In this document: positions 1-8,490 of the stretch, piece after piece
Position numbering within the stretch: the first letter of the stretch is position 1
Layout of the letters: each line of letters opens with the position of its first letter
Source: Pseudolabrys sp. FHR47
GTDB lineage: Bacteria; Pseudomonadota; Alphaproteobacteria; Rhizobiales; Xanthobacteraceae
DNA: 64,000 nt
Direction: 5' to 3'
Assembly (NCBI RefSeq): GCF_005153485.1
Contig: NZ_CP039740.1
Location: 3,227,001 to 3,291,000 of the forward strand
Notes under the pieces: generated by a model
The model's input: the letters and a program-made list of their open reading frames with translations, nothing else
Database searches by the model: none
What the model was told of the DNA's origin: nothing
Position numbers and translations under genes: made by a program

Positions 1-506
1 AGCTGCGGCTGCATGTTGACGACCGGCACCTTGTCCGGGTCGATGCCGTTGGATTTCGCCAGCGCCGCGAAGAGAACGCCGGCGGCGCCGCCGGCGGGCG
101 TGCCCATCTTCTTGCCTTCGAGGTCCTTGAGCGTCTTGATCGGCGAATCCTTCTTCACGATCAGCGCGAAAGGCGGCGTGTTGTAGATCATGTAGACCAT
201 CACCGGCTGCTGACCCGGCTTGGTGCCGGCCAATTGAATGATGGCGTTCATGTCGCCGAAGCCGGCGTCATAGGTTCCCGAGACGATGCGCGACACGGTC
301 GCCGCCGAGCCGGTGCCTTGGTCGATGGAGACGTCGAGGCCTTCCTTGGCGAAGTAGCCCTTGTCCTTGGCCCAGAAGATGTAGGCGTGCAGGCCCTGGT
401 ACTTCCAGTCGAGGGTGAAGCGGATCTTGGTCGGCTCTTGCGCGTGGGCCGATACGGACAGGCATAGCGCGGTGACCAGCGCGATGCCGAAACGGATGAC
501 AGACAT
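1..506 (-). CDS. NMT1/THI5-like ABC transporter substrate-binding protein (partial, 3' end outside window)
   Basis: Periplasmic binding protein of an SsuA/THI5-type ABC importer, feeding the permease and ATPase encoded just upstream on the same strand. About 168 residues are visible from the ATG at 506; the C-terminus lies beyond base 1. The N-terminus is a Sec signal peptide ending in a run SVSAHAQ. It is followed by family hallmarks: LDWKYQGLHA, then AKDKGYF, then GTYDAGFGD. The same layout recurs in the protein at 4741-5781, so the two are paralogues. The ligand cannot be read from sequence; the neighbouring cyclic amidohydrolase and URC genes suggest a pyrimidine-like compound (inference). 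Confidence 0.88.
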   Translation of the reverse strand, partial: MSVIRFGIALVTALCLSVSAHAQEPTKIRFTLDWKYQGLHAYIFWAKDKGYFAKEGLDVSIDQGTGSAATVSRIVSGTYDAGFGDMNAIIQLAGTKPGQQPVMVYMIYNTPPFALIVKKDSPIKTLKDLEGKKMGTPAGGAAGVLFAALAKSNGIDPDKVPVVNMQPQ

Positions 507-554
507 AGACAGACTCCTGTTGGTCGATAACCGGCAAAATCGGAAGTGAGGCGA

Positions 555-1331
555 TCAGCCCATCGCGAATTCGTCCTTGCGGTGCGCCCAGCCGGTGATC
601 CGGATCTCGATCAGCGAGAACACCGCGTAGAGCGCGACGCCCATAATGGCGAGAATGATCAGCCCGGCGAACACCAGCGGCACGTCGAAATTCGACGACG
701 CGATCATCATCACGTTGCCGATGCCGCGGTTCGACGCCACCGTTTCGGAGATGACGGTGCCGACGAAGGCTAAAGTCACCGCGACCTTCAGCGAGGCGAA
801 GAAGTACGGCATGGTGCGCGGCAGGCCGACATTCCACAGGATGTCGAGCTTGGTGGCGCGCAGCGCCTTCATGACATCCTCGAGCTCCGGCTCGGTGGTG
901 GCGAGGCCCGTCGCGACGTTCACCACGATCGGGAACAGACTCATGATCATCGCAGTGAGGATCGCGGGCACGGCGCCGGAGCCGAACCACAGCACGAAGA
1001 TCGGCACCACCGCGACCTTCGGGATAGACGCAAAACCGATGAGCAACGGATAAGCCACGTCATAAGCGAGCCGCGACGAGCCAATCATGACGCCGAGCAG
1101 GACGCCGGCGAGAATGCCCAGCGCAAAGCCGACCAGTGTCGTGTACAGCGTCTGCACCGCATGGGGCCACAACGCCGGCATGCGCTGCACCAGCGTGACG
1201 ATGATCTGGCTTGGCTTCGGGAGCACGATGTCGCTGATATGGAATATCCAGCAGAACGCCTGCCACATCACAAAGAAGCCGATGATCAGGAGGACCGACC
1301 AGAGGCGGCGGCGCAATTGCTGATCCATCAC
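555..1331 (-). CDS. ABC transporter permease (SsuC/TauC/ThiX type)
   Basis: Inner-membrane permease of 258 residues, the usual size for the SsuC-like BPD_transp_1 family. It has an N-terminal membrane segment (about residues 12-30) and several further hydrophobic helices. The cytoplasmic EAA-type loop lies around residues 140-175 (EDVMKALRATKLDI then LPRTMPYFFASLKVA) and contacts the ATPase. It overlaps the upstream ATPase gene by 4 bases (ATGA), so the two are translationally coupled. It lies 48 bases before the binding protein gene that ends outside the window. Confidence 0.93.
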   Translation of the reverse strand: MMDQQLRRRLWSVLLIIGFFVMWQAFCWIFHISDIVLPKPSQIIVTLVQRMPALWPHAVQTLYTTLVGFALGILAGVLLGVMIGSSRLAYDVAYPLLIGFASIPKVAVVPIFVLWFGSGAVPAILTAMIMSLFPIVVNVATGLATTEPELEDVMKALRATKLDILWNVGLPRTMPYFFASLKVAVTLAFVGTVISETVASNRGIGNVMMIASSNFDVPLVFAGLIILAIMGVALYAVFSLIEIRITGWAHRKDEFAMG

Positions 1332-2158
1332 ATGGTCTCCCTTACCGGACGCGCCGAGACGATCAGTTCGCGCAGGCGCTGGGTCATGGATACGAATTCG
1401 GGGGTGTAGGACATGTCGATGGTGCGCGGCCGCGCAAACGGCACGGCGGCATCGTCGATGATCTGGCCCGGACGCGAGCGCATCACGCAGATGCGGTTGG
1501 CGAGATAGCCGGCTTCCTTGAGGTCATGTGTGACGAGAAGCACGGTGGGTTTGAGCTTGAGCCACAGCTCCTGCATGACCGCCCAGAGTTCTTCGCGCGT
1601 GAACTGGTCGAGCGCGCCGAACGGTTCGTCGAGCATCAGGAGCTGCGGCTCGTGGATGAGCGCCCGGCACAGCGAGGCGCGTTGCAGCATGCCGCCGGAC
1701 AACTGCCAGGGATGCTTGTCGCCGAAGCCGGCAAGCCCGACTTCCTTGAGCAGGGCATCGGCGCGGTCGCGGAACTCGGTCTTCTTCTTGCTCTGATATT
1801 CCTGCCGGAACGGCGGCACGATCTTGAGCGGCATCATCACATTGTCGCGCACCGTGAGCCACGGCAGCATGGTCGGGTTCTGGAATGCCATACCGACACG
1901 CACTTGCTCGGCGCCAACCTCGCGTCCGGCGACATAGACATAGCCGGAGGTCGCCGAGATCAGGCCCGTCACCAGTTTGAGGATCGTCGACTTGCCGCAG
2001 CCCGATGGCCCGACCAGCGCGACGAAATCACCCTGATCGATGCGCAGGTTGGTCTCGCCGAGCGCCACGACCTGCCGATCGCCGCGGCCATAGGCCAGCG
2101 TCACGTTTTCAAGCTCGACGAAAGTGCCGTCAGTGCGCGGAGATAGTTCGCCGGTCAT
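1328..2158 (-). CDS. ABC transporter ATP-binding protein (SsuB/TauB type)
   Basis: Cytoplasmic ATPase of 276 residues that energises the SsuC-like permease downstream. Visible motifs are Walker A GPSGCGKST (about residues 52-60), a Q-loop in AFQNPTMLPW, the signature LSGGMLQRASL, Walker B LLMLDEPFGALD and the switch histidine in LLVTHD. It ends in a 4-base overlap with the permease and starts 12 bases after the amidohydrolase stop, so the order amidohydrolase, ATPase, permease, binding protein reads as one operon. This arrangement resembles riboflavin, thiamine-precursor and pyrimidine importers of the NMT1/THI5 group, but the substrate is an inference. Confidence 0.94.
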   Translation of the reverse strand: MTGELSPRTDGTFVELENVTLAYGRGDRQVVALGETNLRIDQGDFVALVGPSGCGKSTILKLVTGLISATSGYVYVAGREVGAEQVRVGMAFQNPTMLPWLTVRDNVMMPLKIVPPFRQEYQSKKKTEFRDRADALLKEVGLAGFGDKHPWQLSGGMLQRASLCRALIHEPQLLMLDEPFGALDQFTREELWAVMQELWLKLKPTVLLVTHDLKEAGYLANRICVMRSRPGQIIDDAAVPFARPRTIDMSYTPEFVSMTQRLRELIVSARPVRETM

Positions 2159-2170
2159 GTCCCTGCCCTC

Positions 2171-3598
2171 TCACGCCTTTCCTTGAGTGATGGTTCGCAT
2201 CGTGTGCTCCGCGTTCTTCACGACCGGCGCCGGCATCGCCTGGATCGTGTGCACGGAGCGTCCCCAGCCTTTCGAAGCGGGAACGAGCTTGCGATCCTTC
2301 ATGACGAAACGCCCCCGCACCAAAGTGTGCATCGGCAGGCCCTTCACCTTATAGCCGTCCCACGGCGACACCTTGGAGCGCGACTGCGTCTCGGCATCGC
2401 GGATGGCGTGATCGCGGAAAAGGTCGACAATGGCGATATCGGCATCGGAGCCCGGCAGCAGCGCGCCCTTGCGCGGATAAAGTCCCCAGATGCGCGCCGG
2501 ATTGTAGGCGCTGACGCGCACATAGTCCGAGATCGTCATGCGGCCGGCATTCACCTGCGTGAGCATCAACGGCATTTGTGTCTCGACGCCGGGGAAACCG
2601 CAATCGACGGTCCAGATGTCGTTGCGCGTCTTTTCCTCGTAGGCGTGCGGCGCGTGATCGGTCGCAATAACGTCAATCGTGCCGTCCAACAGCGCGTCGA
2701 AGATTGGCTGCTGGTTCTGCTTCTCGCGCACCGGCGGATTGACGGCAATGATGCCGGGCACACGGGCGTAGTCGTCGGTCGAGAGCAGGAAATAGTGCGG
2801 ACAGGTCTCGCCGGTGATGTCCACGCCGCGCGCCTTGGCCTCGCGCAGCGGCCGCAGTTCCTCCGCCGTCGAGATGTGCAGAACGTGAATGCGCGCTCCG
2901 GTCCATTCGGCCAGGATCGCCGCGCGGCTTACAGCCTCGATGGCGACGACATTCGGCCGCGCCGCCAGATGCGCCCATTGATCCTTGATGCCGGCAGCCA
3001 TCAGTCGCGTCTGCCGGCGCACCATGATGTCGTTGTTTTCGGCGTGCAGCGAGACGCGCTTGCCGGTTTCCGCCGCTACCTCGAAGCATTCCAGCGTCGC
3101 ACCGGTGTCGGGAGACGGAATTTTGCCGAAGGTGTTGCCCATATAGAGCTTGAAGCCGATGATCCCGTTCTCGATCAGCTCCGGCACGGCCTTGATGGTC
3201 TCATCGCCGAGCAGGCCATAAAGCCCGTAATCGACATGCGCTTTCGACGAGGCGATCTTGTGCTTGGCGGCGAGGATCTCCCCCGTGGCAACGGGCGGTA
3301 GCGTGTTCGGCATTTCGAACACACAGGTCACGCCGCCGAAGGCAGCCGCGGCCGTACCACTCTCCCAGTCTTCCTTGTGCGTGAGGCCCGGGTCGCGGAA
3401 GTGCACATGGTCGTCGATGGCGCCGGGCAGGATGTGCAGGCCGCCGGCATCGAAAGTCTCCGTCGCAGGCGGCATTGCGTTGGCCTCGCCAACGGCCAGA
3501 ACCTTGCCGTCCTTGATGGCGATGGCGCCTTCGAACACGCTGTCCGGCGTGACGATCTTGCCGTTGGTGATGATGAGGTCGGCGATTGTTGCGCTCAT
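2171..3598 (-). CDS. Dihydroorotase/allantoinase-family cyclic amidohydrolase
   Basis: Metal-dependent hydrolase of the amidohydrolase superfamily that opens cyclic amide rings such as dihydroorotate, allantoin or hydantoins. The 475 residues start at the ATG at 3598; a GTG lies one codon earlier. Metal ligands visible are HVHFRD (H-x-H), the carbamylated-lysine candidate in GFKLYMG, histidines in SLHAEN and VLHIST, and the aspartate in ATDHAPH. The set is complete, so the enzyme should be active. It is the first gene of the transporter operon below and lies near a URC-type uracil operon, so a pyrimidine or purine breakdown substrate is likely. I cannot decide between allantoinase and dihydroorotase activity. 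Confidence 0.88.
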   Translation of the reverse strand: MSATIADLIITNGKIVTPDSVFEGAIAIKDGKVLAVGEANAMPPATETFDAGGLHILPGAIDDHVHFRDPGLTHKEDWESGTAAAAFGGVTCVFEMPNTLPPVATGEILAAKHKIASSKAHVDYGLYGLLGDETIKAVPELIENGIIGFKLYMGNTFGKIPSPDTGATLECFEVAAETGKRVSLHAENNDIMVRRQTRLMAAGIKDQWAHLAARPNVVAIEAVSRAAILAEWTGARIHVLHISTAEELRPLREAKARGVDITGETCPHYFLLSTDDYARVPGIIAVNPPVREKQNQQPIFDALLDGTIDVIATDHAPHAYEEKTRNDIWTVDCGFPGVETQMPLMLTQVNAGRMTISDYVRVSAYNPARIWGLYPRKGALLPGSDADIAIVDLFRDHAIRDAETQSRSKVSPWDGYKVKGLPMHTLVRGRFVMKDRKLVPASKGWGRSVHTIQAMPAPVVKNAEHTMRTITQGKA

Positions 3599-3643
3599 CA
3601 CAACACCTCACGGGGAATCAGGACGCCGTCCCAAACTCCGTTC

Positions 3644-3707
3644 GTTCCCGCGCAAGCGGGAACCCAGACCTTGGCAAGACAGGACTGGGCCCCCGCTTTC
3701 GCGGGGG
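3644..3707. repeat. Palindromic intergenic repeat
   Basis: Two perfect hairpins in tandem between the SDR stop and the amidohydrolase start. The first pairs 3644-3651 with 3656-3663 (arm gttcccgc, loop gcaa). The second pairs 3690-3696 with 3701-3707 (arm cccccgc, loop tttc). Similar 'cgc-ttt/aag-gcg' hairpin units recur at 47268-47367 and 63770-63849, so this is a dispersed repeat family and not a gene-specific terminator. Confidence 0.75.
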
Positions 3708-3752
3708 TGAACGGAGAATTGATTTTGTCGCCGAAATTCATCTTCGGACTCC

Positions 3753-4550
3753 TCACAACGCCGCCCAACCGCCGTCGACCGGCAAATCGGCACCGGTGAT
3801 CTGGCGCGACACATCGCTGGCGAAGAACAGACAGGCATTGGCGACGTCGGCATCGACCGTCACGCGCCGCAGCGCATATTCGGAGGCGTGGCGCTCCATC
3901 GCCTCCTCGACGGTAATGTTGAGTTTCTTCGCCATATCGGCGCAGACCTTGTCGCGAAAACGCGGGCCATCGACCATGCCTGGCGCGACGTAATTGACGT
4001 TGATGTTGTACTGCCCCACTTCGAGGGCGAAACTCTTGGTGATGCCGCGCAGGCCCCACTTCGACGCGGAGTAGGACATGCGCCCGGCACGGCCGCGCAT
4101 ACCGAAGGTGCCGCCGACATTGACGATCTTGCCGTAGCGTTGTGCGATCATCGCCGGCAGCACGCCGCGCATGGTGTGAAAGCACCCGTTCATGTTGAGC
4201 GTGACAATCTCGTCGAACTCTTCCGGCGTGGTCTCGACGCCGGTCTTTCCCACAGGACCCGAGCCGCCGGCGACATTGACGAGAATGTCGATACGGCCGT
4301 CATAGGCGTCGCGTGTCTTCTGCGCCGCCGCCTCGCACTGCTTGGGATCGGTGAGGTCGCAGGCAATGATGATGGCTTCCCCGCCCGCCTGACGTACCTC
4401 CGTGGCGACCGGCTCGATCGCCGCGGTGTCGCGGCCGATCAGCGACAGCTTCGCGCCCTCGGCGGCGAAGGCCCTGGTGATGGCCGCACCCATCCCTTTG
4501 GCCGGGCCAGTGATCATGGCGACGCGGCCGGCGAGCTTCAAATCCATCAT
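3753..4550 (-). CDS. SDR-family NAD(P)-dependent oxidoreductase
   Basis: Classical short-chain dehydrogenase/reductase of 265 residues. The cofactor motif TGPAKGMG is at about residues 14-21 (TGxxxGxG), NVAG follows in the mid-region, and the catalytic YSASK lies at about residue 160 after the serine-bearing strand. The C-terminus ITGADLPVDGGW is the usual SDR ending. The start at 4550 has AGGTGAT just upstream. It sits between the amidohydrolase and a second binding protein gene, all on the minus strand, so it may act in the same catabolic route; the substrate is unknown. Confidence 0.92.
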   Translation of the reverse strand: MMDLKLAGRVAMITGPAKGMGAAITRAFAAEGAKLSLIGRDTAAIEPVATEVRQAGGEAIIIACDLTDPKQCEAAAQKTRDAYDGRIDILVNVAGGSGPVGKTGVETTPEEFDEIVTLNMNGCFHTMRGVLPAMIAQRYGKIVNVGGTFGMRGRAGRMSYSASKWGLRGITKSFALEVGQYNINVNYVAPGMVDGPRFRDKVCADMAKKLNITVEEAMERHASEYALRRVTVDADVANACLFFASDVSRQITGADLPVDGGWAAL

Positions 4551-4597
4551 ATCACCTGAATAGCGTGGCCCCGATCGATCCCGCGGGCCGAAGGGAC

Positions 4598-4624
4598 GCC
4601 GTTCCCCTTTTTGAGGGGAACGGC
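4598..4624. terminator. Perfect hairpin downstream of the second binding-protein gene
   Basis: An 11-base perfect stem (gccgttcccct at 4598-4608 with aggggaacggc at 4614-4624) and a 5-base loop. It lies downstream of the binding-protein gene that ends at 4741 and upstream of the SDR. No U-tract follows on either strand, so intrinsic termination is uncertain; it may instead stabilise mRNA ends. Confidence 0.45.
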
Positions 4625-4692
4625 AAGTTGGCGGGCAGTCTCCGGACCACGATCTATCTTGGTCGAATTAGACCGTGGTCCGGCTTTTGTTT

Positions 4693-4741
4693 GAGCATGA
4701 TCTTTCCCGAAAACCGGTTCCCACTTTTCGGGATCATGCTC
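4693..4741. repeat. Rhizobial-type palindromic repeat (gagcatgatc arms)
   Basis: Arms gagcatgatc (4693-4702) and gatcatgctc (4732-4741) pair perfectly around a 29-base centre containing a second inverted pair, cccgaaaa and ttttcggg. The right arm ends on the first base of the stop codon of the binding-protein gene. From general knowledge this sequence type is scattered through Bradyrhizobium-like genomes. Only one copy was noticed here. Confidence 0.7.
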
Positions 4742-5781
4742 TAGAACAGCTTCTTCGGCAGCTCGGCGACCGGCGGAATGAACTTGTCGGTGAAGACCTC
4801 ATCGACAGTCGGGGTGCGGGTGAGACCGTTGGCCTCGACCAGGATGTCGATCGACTTCTTCAGGCGGTCCTTATCGACATTGCCGAGACCGATCTTGGCG
4901 ATCTCGGGCGAGTTCATCTCGTCATGGAGCGTCGCCATGAAGCGTTCCTTCTCCACCGCCGGCTTGATCAGCGGCTCGCGCTTGGCGACTGCGGCGATCG
5001 CAGCATCCGGATCCTTCAGCGCATCCTGCAGGCCCTGATTGATCGCCGCAACAAGCCCCTTCACCACTTCGGGCTTCTCGGCCACCAGTTTCTTCGACAC
5101 GATGATGGCATTCGAATAAAGGTTCATGCCATAGTCGCCGTAATTGACGTAGCGGATGTCATTGTCGGCGACCCCCATCAGCTTGGCGGAGAAGCGGATG
5201 GTGTTGACGTAACCGAACACGCCATCGACCTGCTTGTTCATGAGCATCTGCTCGCGCAGGTTCGGCTGCATGTTGGTGATCTCTACCTTCGTGCAGTCGA
5301 TCTTGGCGATCTTGCACAAAGCTGGGAACAGTTTGAGCGCGCCGTCGCCAGCCGCACCGCCGAGTTTCTTGCCTTCGAAATCCTTCGGCGTCTTGATCGG
5401 GCTGTCGGCGCGCACCGCCACCGTGAACGGCGGCTGGTTGTACATGACGTAAACGGCAATCGGCGCTTCCGCCGGCTTGGTGGCGGCGAACTGGATCAGC
5501 GCATTGATGTCGCCGAAGCCGACGTCATAGGTGCCGTTAGCAACCAGCGGGATCGGCGCGCCGGAGCCATTGCCCTGGTCCATCTGAATGTCGATGCCGG
5601 CCTTTTTGAAGTAGCCGCGGTCCTCGGCGAGGAAGAACCAGCCCTGCGGGCCTTGATACTTCCAGTTCAGCACCATCTTGAGCTTGGTCTGCGCGGCGGC
5701 CGGCGCTGGCGTGAGAAGCGGAGCAGTCAGCCCGATCACCGCGGCTGCGGCGACCAGGAAAGAGCGAGGCGAAAACGTCAT
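4741..5781 (-). CDS. NMT1/THI5-like ABC transporter substrate-binding protein
   Basis: Full-length periplasmic binding protein, 346 residues, with a signal peptide of about 30 residues ending PAPAAAQT. Family features include LNWKYQGPQGW, the EDRGYFKKAGIDIQMDQG segment and GTYDVGFGD, then PIKTPKDFEGKKLGG in the hinge region. It is clearly paralogous to the truncated gene at 1-506. No permease or ATPase is adjacent, so it may share the transporter at 555-2158 or serve a different ligand. It is divergent from the LysR regulator at 6059, which may control it. Confidence 0.9.
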   Translation of the reverse strand: MTFSPRSFLVAAAAVIGLTAPLLTPAPAAAQTKLKMVLNWKYQGPQGWFFLAEDRGYFKKAGIDIQMDQGNGSGAPIPLVANGTYDVGFGDINALIQFAATKPAEAPIAVYVMYNQPPFTVAVRADSPIKTPKDFEGKKLGGAAGDGALKLFPALCKIAKIDCTKVEITNMQPNLREQMLMNKQVDGVFGYVNTIRFSAKLMGVADNDIRYVNYGDYGMNLYSNAIIVSKKLVAEKPEVVKGLVAAINQGLQDALKDPDAAIAAVAKREPLIKPAVEKERFMATLHDEMNSPEIAKIGLGNVDKDRLKKSIDILVEANGLTRTPTVDEVFTDKFIPPVAELPKKLF

Positions 5782-6058
5782 GTTCGAACTCCTGTCAGGA
5801 GGGTGGCGAGAAGCGATCCCGGTTCCGGCTTACCGTCCGCTATCGTTTCGGAATGCGTCGAAGCTTTTCGTTCAGGTCATCTCGGCGTTCGGCGCGGACC
5901 ATGCGTCGAACCATGCAAGCGCGATGCCGAAGCTAGCGCGGTCGAGCGTTGCCTTCTGCTGCTGATTTTTTGCTATAGTGGTGCCGAAAAGGCATCACCA
6001 AGCGCGCGCCTGTCCCACGCCGACAGAAGCGACCTCCTCGCCGCATCAGGGTAACCCA

Positions 6059-6967
6059 ATGAAGCATCAGCGGATTTTGGACTATGTCGACGCCGTCGCC
6101 CGGGCCCGCTCGATCCGCAAGGCGGCCGAGCATCTCAACGTCACCGCCTCCGCGGTGAACCGCCGCATCGCCGATCTCGAGGAAGAACTGGGGGCAGATT
6201 TGTTCGAGCGTCTGCCGCGTGGCGTGCGTTTAACCGCCGCTGGCGAAGTCTTCGTCAATTATCTGCGCAAGCAAGGTGGCGAAGCCGAGCGGATGAAATC
6301 TCAGATTGAAGATCTGAAGGGTTTGCGCCGCGGCACGGTGCGCATTGCCTGCAGCCAGGCCTTGGCGCTGGATTTCCTGCCGCGCGCTATTGCCGATTTC
6401 CGCAAGGAACACTCCAAGGTCGAGTTCGACGTCAAGGTGGTCGATCATGAATACGCCATGACCGCGCTGTCGGCCTTCGAGGTCGATCTCGTCCTGGTGT
6501 TTCGACCGCCTTTCCTGGCGAACTTTCAGCCCCTGATGACGCTGGAGCAGAACCTCGTCGCTGTTGTGTCCAAGAGCCATCCTCTTGCGAAACAACCGAA
6601 GGTGAGGCTGCGCGATTGCGCCGGCTATCCGGTGGCCCTGGCCGAGCGTTCGATCGGCGGACGGCAATTGCTGGAAGAAGCGATGTCGCGCACCGGGTTG
6701 AAGTTCAACATTGCCGCTGAATCGAACTCCTTCGAACTGCTGCGCGGACTGGTGCTGCACGCCAACCTTGTTTCTTTTCAGATCGCCATCGGCACCATGC
6801 CGGAAGGCAACAAGCTCGGCCTCGTTGCCAAAGAAATCGATGGCCGCGACGTGCCGCCCGCCAAGCTGGTGTTCGGCCAGTTGCGCGAACGCAATCTCCC
6901 GGTCGCCACCGCCGTATTCGCCGAACATATAAACAAACGGCTGAAAGCCTTGATTAAGCCTGTGTGA
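6059..6967 (+). CDS. LysR-family transcriptional regulator
   Basis: 302 residues from the ATG at 6059. The open frame extends 27 codons further upstream, but those residues lack the LysR N-terminus. The winged helix-turn-helix occupies residues 1-60, with the recognition region around IRKAAEHLNVTASAVNRRI. A substrate-binding domain follows from about residue 90 (RIACSQALALDFLPRAIADF). Divergent from the binding-protein gene at 4741 and just upstream of the URC-type operon, it is a good candidate regulator of both. The effector is unknown. Confidence 0.92.
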   Translation: MKHQRILDYVDAVARARSIRKAAEHLNVTASAVNRRIADLEEELGADLFERLPRGVRLTAAGEVFVNYLRKQGGEAERMKSQIEDLKGLRRGTVRIACSQALALDFLPRAIADFRKEHSKVEFDVKVVDHEYAMTALSAFEVDLVLVFRPPFLANFQPLMTLEQNLVAVVSKSHPLAKQPKVRLRDCAGYPVALAERSIGGRQLLEEAMSRTGLKFNIAAESNSFELLRGLVLHANLVSFQIAIGTMPEGNKLGLVAKEIDGRDVPPAKLVFGQLRERNLPVATAVFAEHINKRLKALIKPV

Positions 6968-6976
6968 CACATGTCA
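6965..6976. promoter_or_regulatory. Short inverted repeat, candidate operator
   Basis: Arms tgaca and tgtca separated by ca, overlapping the LysR stop codon and lying about 25 bases upstream of the candidate -35 box of the URC-type operon. A second half-like gagacatg follows at 6983-6990. The position suits an activator site, but there is no experimental support and short palindromes arise by chance. Confidence 0.3.
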
Positions 6977-7001
6977 GAATGTGAGACATGCAGGAAGGCG
7001 A

Positions 7002-7029
7002 TTGCGGAATCCAAAAAAGACGCTATATT
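7002..7029 (+). promoter_or_regulatory. Candidate sigma-70 promoter of the URC-type operon
   Basis: A -35 box TTGCGG (7002-7007) and a -10 box TATATT (7024-7029) with a 16-base spacer. This is one of the few AT-rich stretches in the region. Transcription would start near 7035-7037, exactly where the foldable leader begins. The first gene starts at 7196, giving a leader of about 160 bases. Confidence 0.5.
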
Positions 7030-7033
7030 TTTC

Positions 7034-7099
7034 TTTTAAGGGACGGCCTCAACGACCGGATCGCTCGATCCGGCGGGGGAAACGAGGCGGCCTTTAAAA
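7034..7099 (+). ncRNA. Putative structured 5' leader element of the URC-type operon
   Basis: Nested inverted repeats predict a long imperfect hairpin. The AU-rich outer stem pairs ttttaagg (7034-7041) with cctttaaaa (7091-7099, one bulge). An inner stem pairs gcctc (7046-7050) with gaggc (7084-7088). The apical stem pairs ccggatcg (7056-7063) with cgatccgg (7066-7073). It begins at the predicted transcription start. It matches no riboswitch class that I recognise, so it could be a new cis-regulatory RNA, a protein site, or chance. Confidence 0.35.
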
Positions 7100-7195
7100 C
7101 CGAGTAAGCATCCGAACGTGCTGGCCCGTCGTCGCAGGCGGGCTTTGTGCTTTTGGTTTTCCTGAATTCAGGCGAAAACAACTCCGGTTTTACAA

Positions 7196-8452
7196 ATGAC
7201 ACGCTCCAATCGACCCGACCATATCCGTCTCACCTCGCATCCCGTTCCCGGCGGCAAGCCGCGCTTTCCCATTCACTGGGGCGCGCCGACCGCGCGCGAA
7301 CGCGGCCCGATCATTGGCACCGTGTCGCGGCCCGGCGACCGCAATGTCATCGGTACGCATGGCGGCTCCTATTCGGTCTATCGTGCACTGGCGGTATCGT
7401 CCGGCGCACTCGATCCGATCCGCCGTCCCGACCTCCACAATACGCATCCGGCCGAGGAGATCGGCCCCTTCGCGCAATGGGCCGAGAGCAAGCGCATCGT
7501 GTCGCTCGATCCATGGGGCCACCGTGTCGCCGACGATTTCAAGAGCGAGATCGCCGAAGGCGTCGATATCCGTCCCAGCATCGCTATCACCAAGGCGCGA
7601 CTCGATCTGATCGAAATGCAGGACGCGCTGCGCGCCGGCCGCATCAAGGCCGACGGTGACCTCGTGCGCGAGAACGGCAGCATCGGCGTCACCAAGATCG
7701 CAGTCGATCCGGTGTGGTACCTGCCCGGCATCGCCGAGCGTTTCGGCACGTCCGAAAGCGCGCTGCGTCGTGTGCTGTTCGAGCAGACCGCCGGCATGTT
7801 TCCCGAACTGGTGACGCGGCCTGATCAGCAGGTGTTCCTGCCGCCGATCGGCGGTATCACGGTCTACCTGTTCGGCGACGTCGGCAAGCTGAACAAGCCG
7901 GCGACCAAGATCACCTGCCGCGTCCATGACGAATGCAACGGCTCCGACGTGTTCGGCTCCGACATCTGCACCTGCCGGCCCTACCTCATCCACGGCATTG
8001 AGGAATGCGTGCGCGGCGCGCAGGACGGCGGTCTCGGCGTCATCGTCTATAACCGCAAGGAAGGCCGCGCGCTGGGCGAGGTCACCAAGTTCCTTGTTTA
8101 CAATGCGCGCAAGCGTCAGGAAGGCGGCGACGCCGCGGCCGCTTATTTCGAGCGCACCGAATGCGTCGCCGGCGTGCAGGACGCGCGCTTCCAGCAACTG
8201 ATGCCCGACGTGCTCCACTGGCTCGGCCTCAGAAGGCTCGACCGCTTCATCTCGATGAGCGACATGAAGCACGACGCATTGGTCTCGCAAGGCATCGACA
8301 TCGTCGAGCGCGTCTCGATCCCCGACGACATGATCCCGGCCGATGCTCATGTCGAGATCGCGGCCAAGAAGGCGGCTGGCTATTTTTCGCCCGAGGCGGT
8401 CAAGCCAGACGACCTGACCGGTACCGTCGGCCGCGCGCTCAACAAGTACTGA
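7196..8452 (+). CDS. URC1-like GTP cyclohydrolase II homologue (uracil catabolism)
   Basis: 418 residues with a GTP cyclohydrolase II-like core. The zinc-site cysteines are visible in CRVHDECNG and SDICTCRPY, the spacing expected for C-x10-C-x-C, followed by NRKEGRALGE where ribA has its conserved R-x-EGRG segment. An N-terminal extension of roughly 200 residues and the neighbours (DUF1688, UPRT) mark it as the URC1 group. That group is implicated genetically in a uracil-degradation route in yeasts and bacteria distinct from the reductive and Rut pathways. It starts an operon with the two genes downstream. True riboflavin synthesis is less likely because no rib genes are nearby. Confidence 0.88.
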   Translation: MTRSNRPDHIRLTSHPVPGGKPRFPIHWGAPTARERGPIIGTVSRPGDRNVIGTHGGSYSVYRALAVSSGALDPIRRPDLHNTHPAEEIGPFAQWAESKRIVSLDPWGHRVADDFKSEIAEGVDIRPSIAITKARLDLIEMQDALRAGRIKADGDLVRENGSIGVTKIAVDPVWYLPGIAERFGTSESALRRVLFEQTAGMFPELVTRPDQQVFLPPIGGITVYLFGDVGKLNKPATKITCRVHDECNGSDVFGSDICTCRPYLIHGIEECVRGAQDGGLGVIVYNRKEGRALGEVTKFLVYNARKRQEGGDAAAAYFERTECVAGVQDARFQQLMPDVLHWLGLRRLDRFISMSDMKHDALVSQGIDIVERVSIPDDMIPADAHVEIAAKKAAGYFSPEAVKPDDLTGTVGRALNKY

Positions 8453-8490
8453 GCGCGTTTTCCCCACCACACGAAATGATGGGAACCCGA

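Noticed and set aside
4598..4741. Cluster of hairpins considered as a riboswitch or small RNA
   Set aside because: Arms are those of dispersed palindromes and a simple terminator-like stem; position is downstream of a gene, not in a leader.
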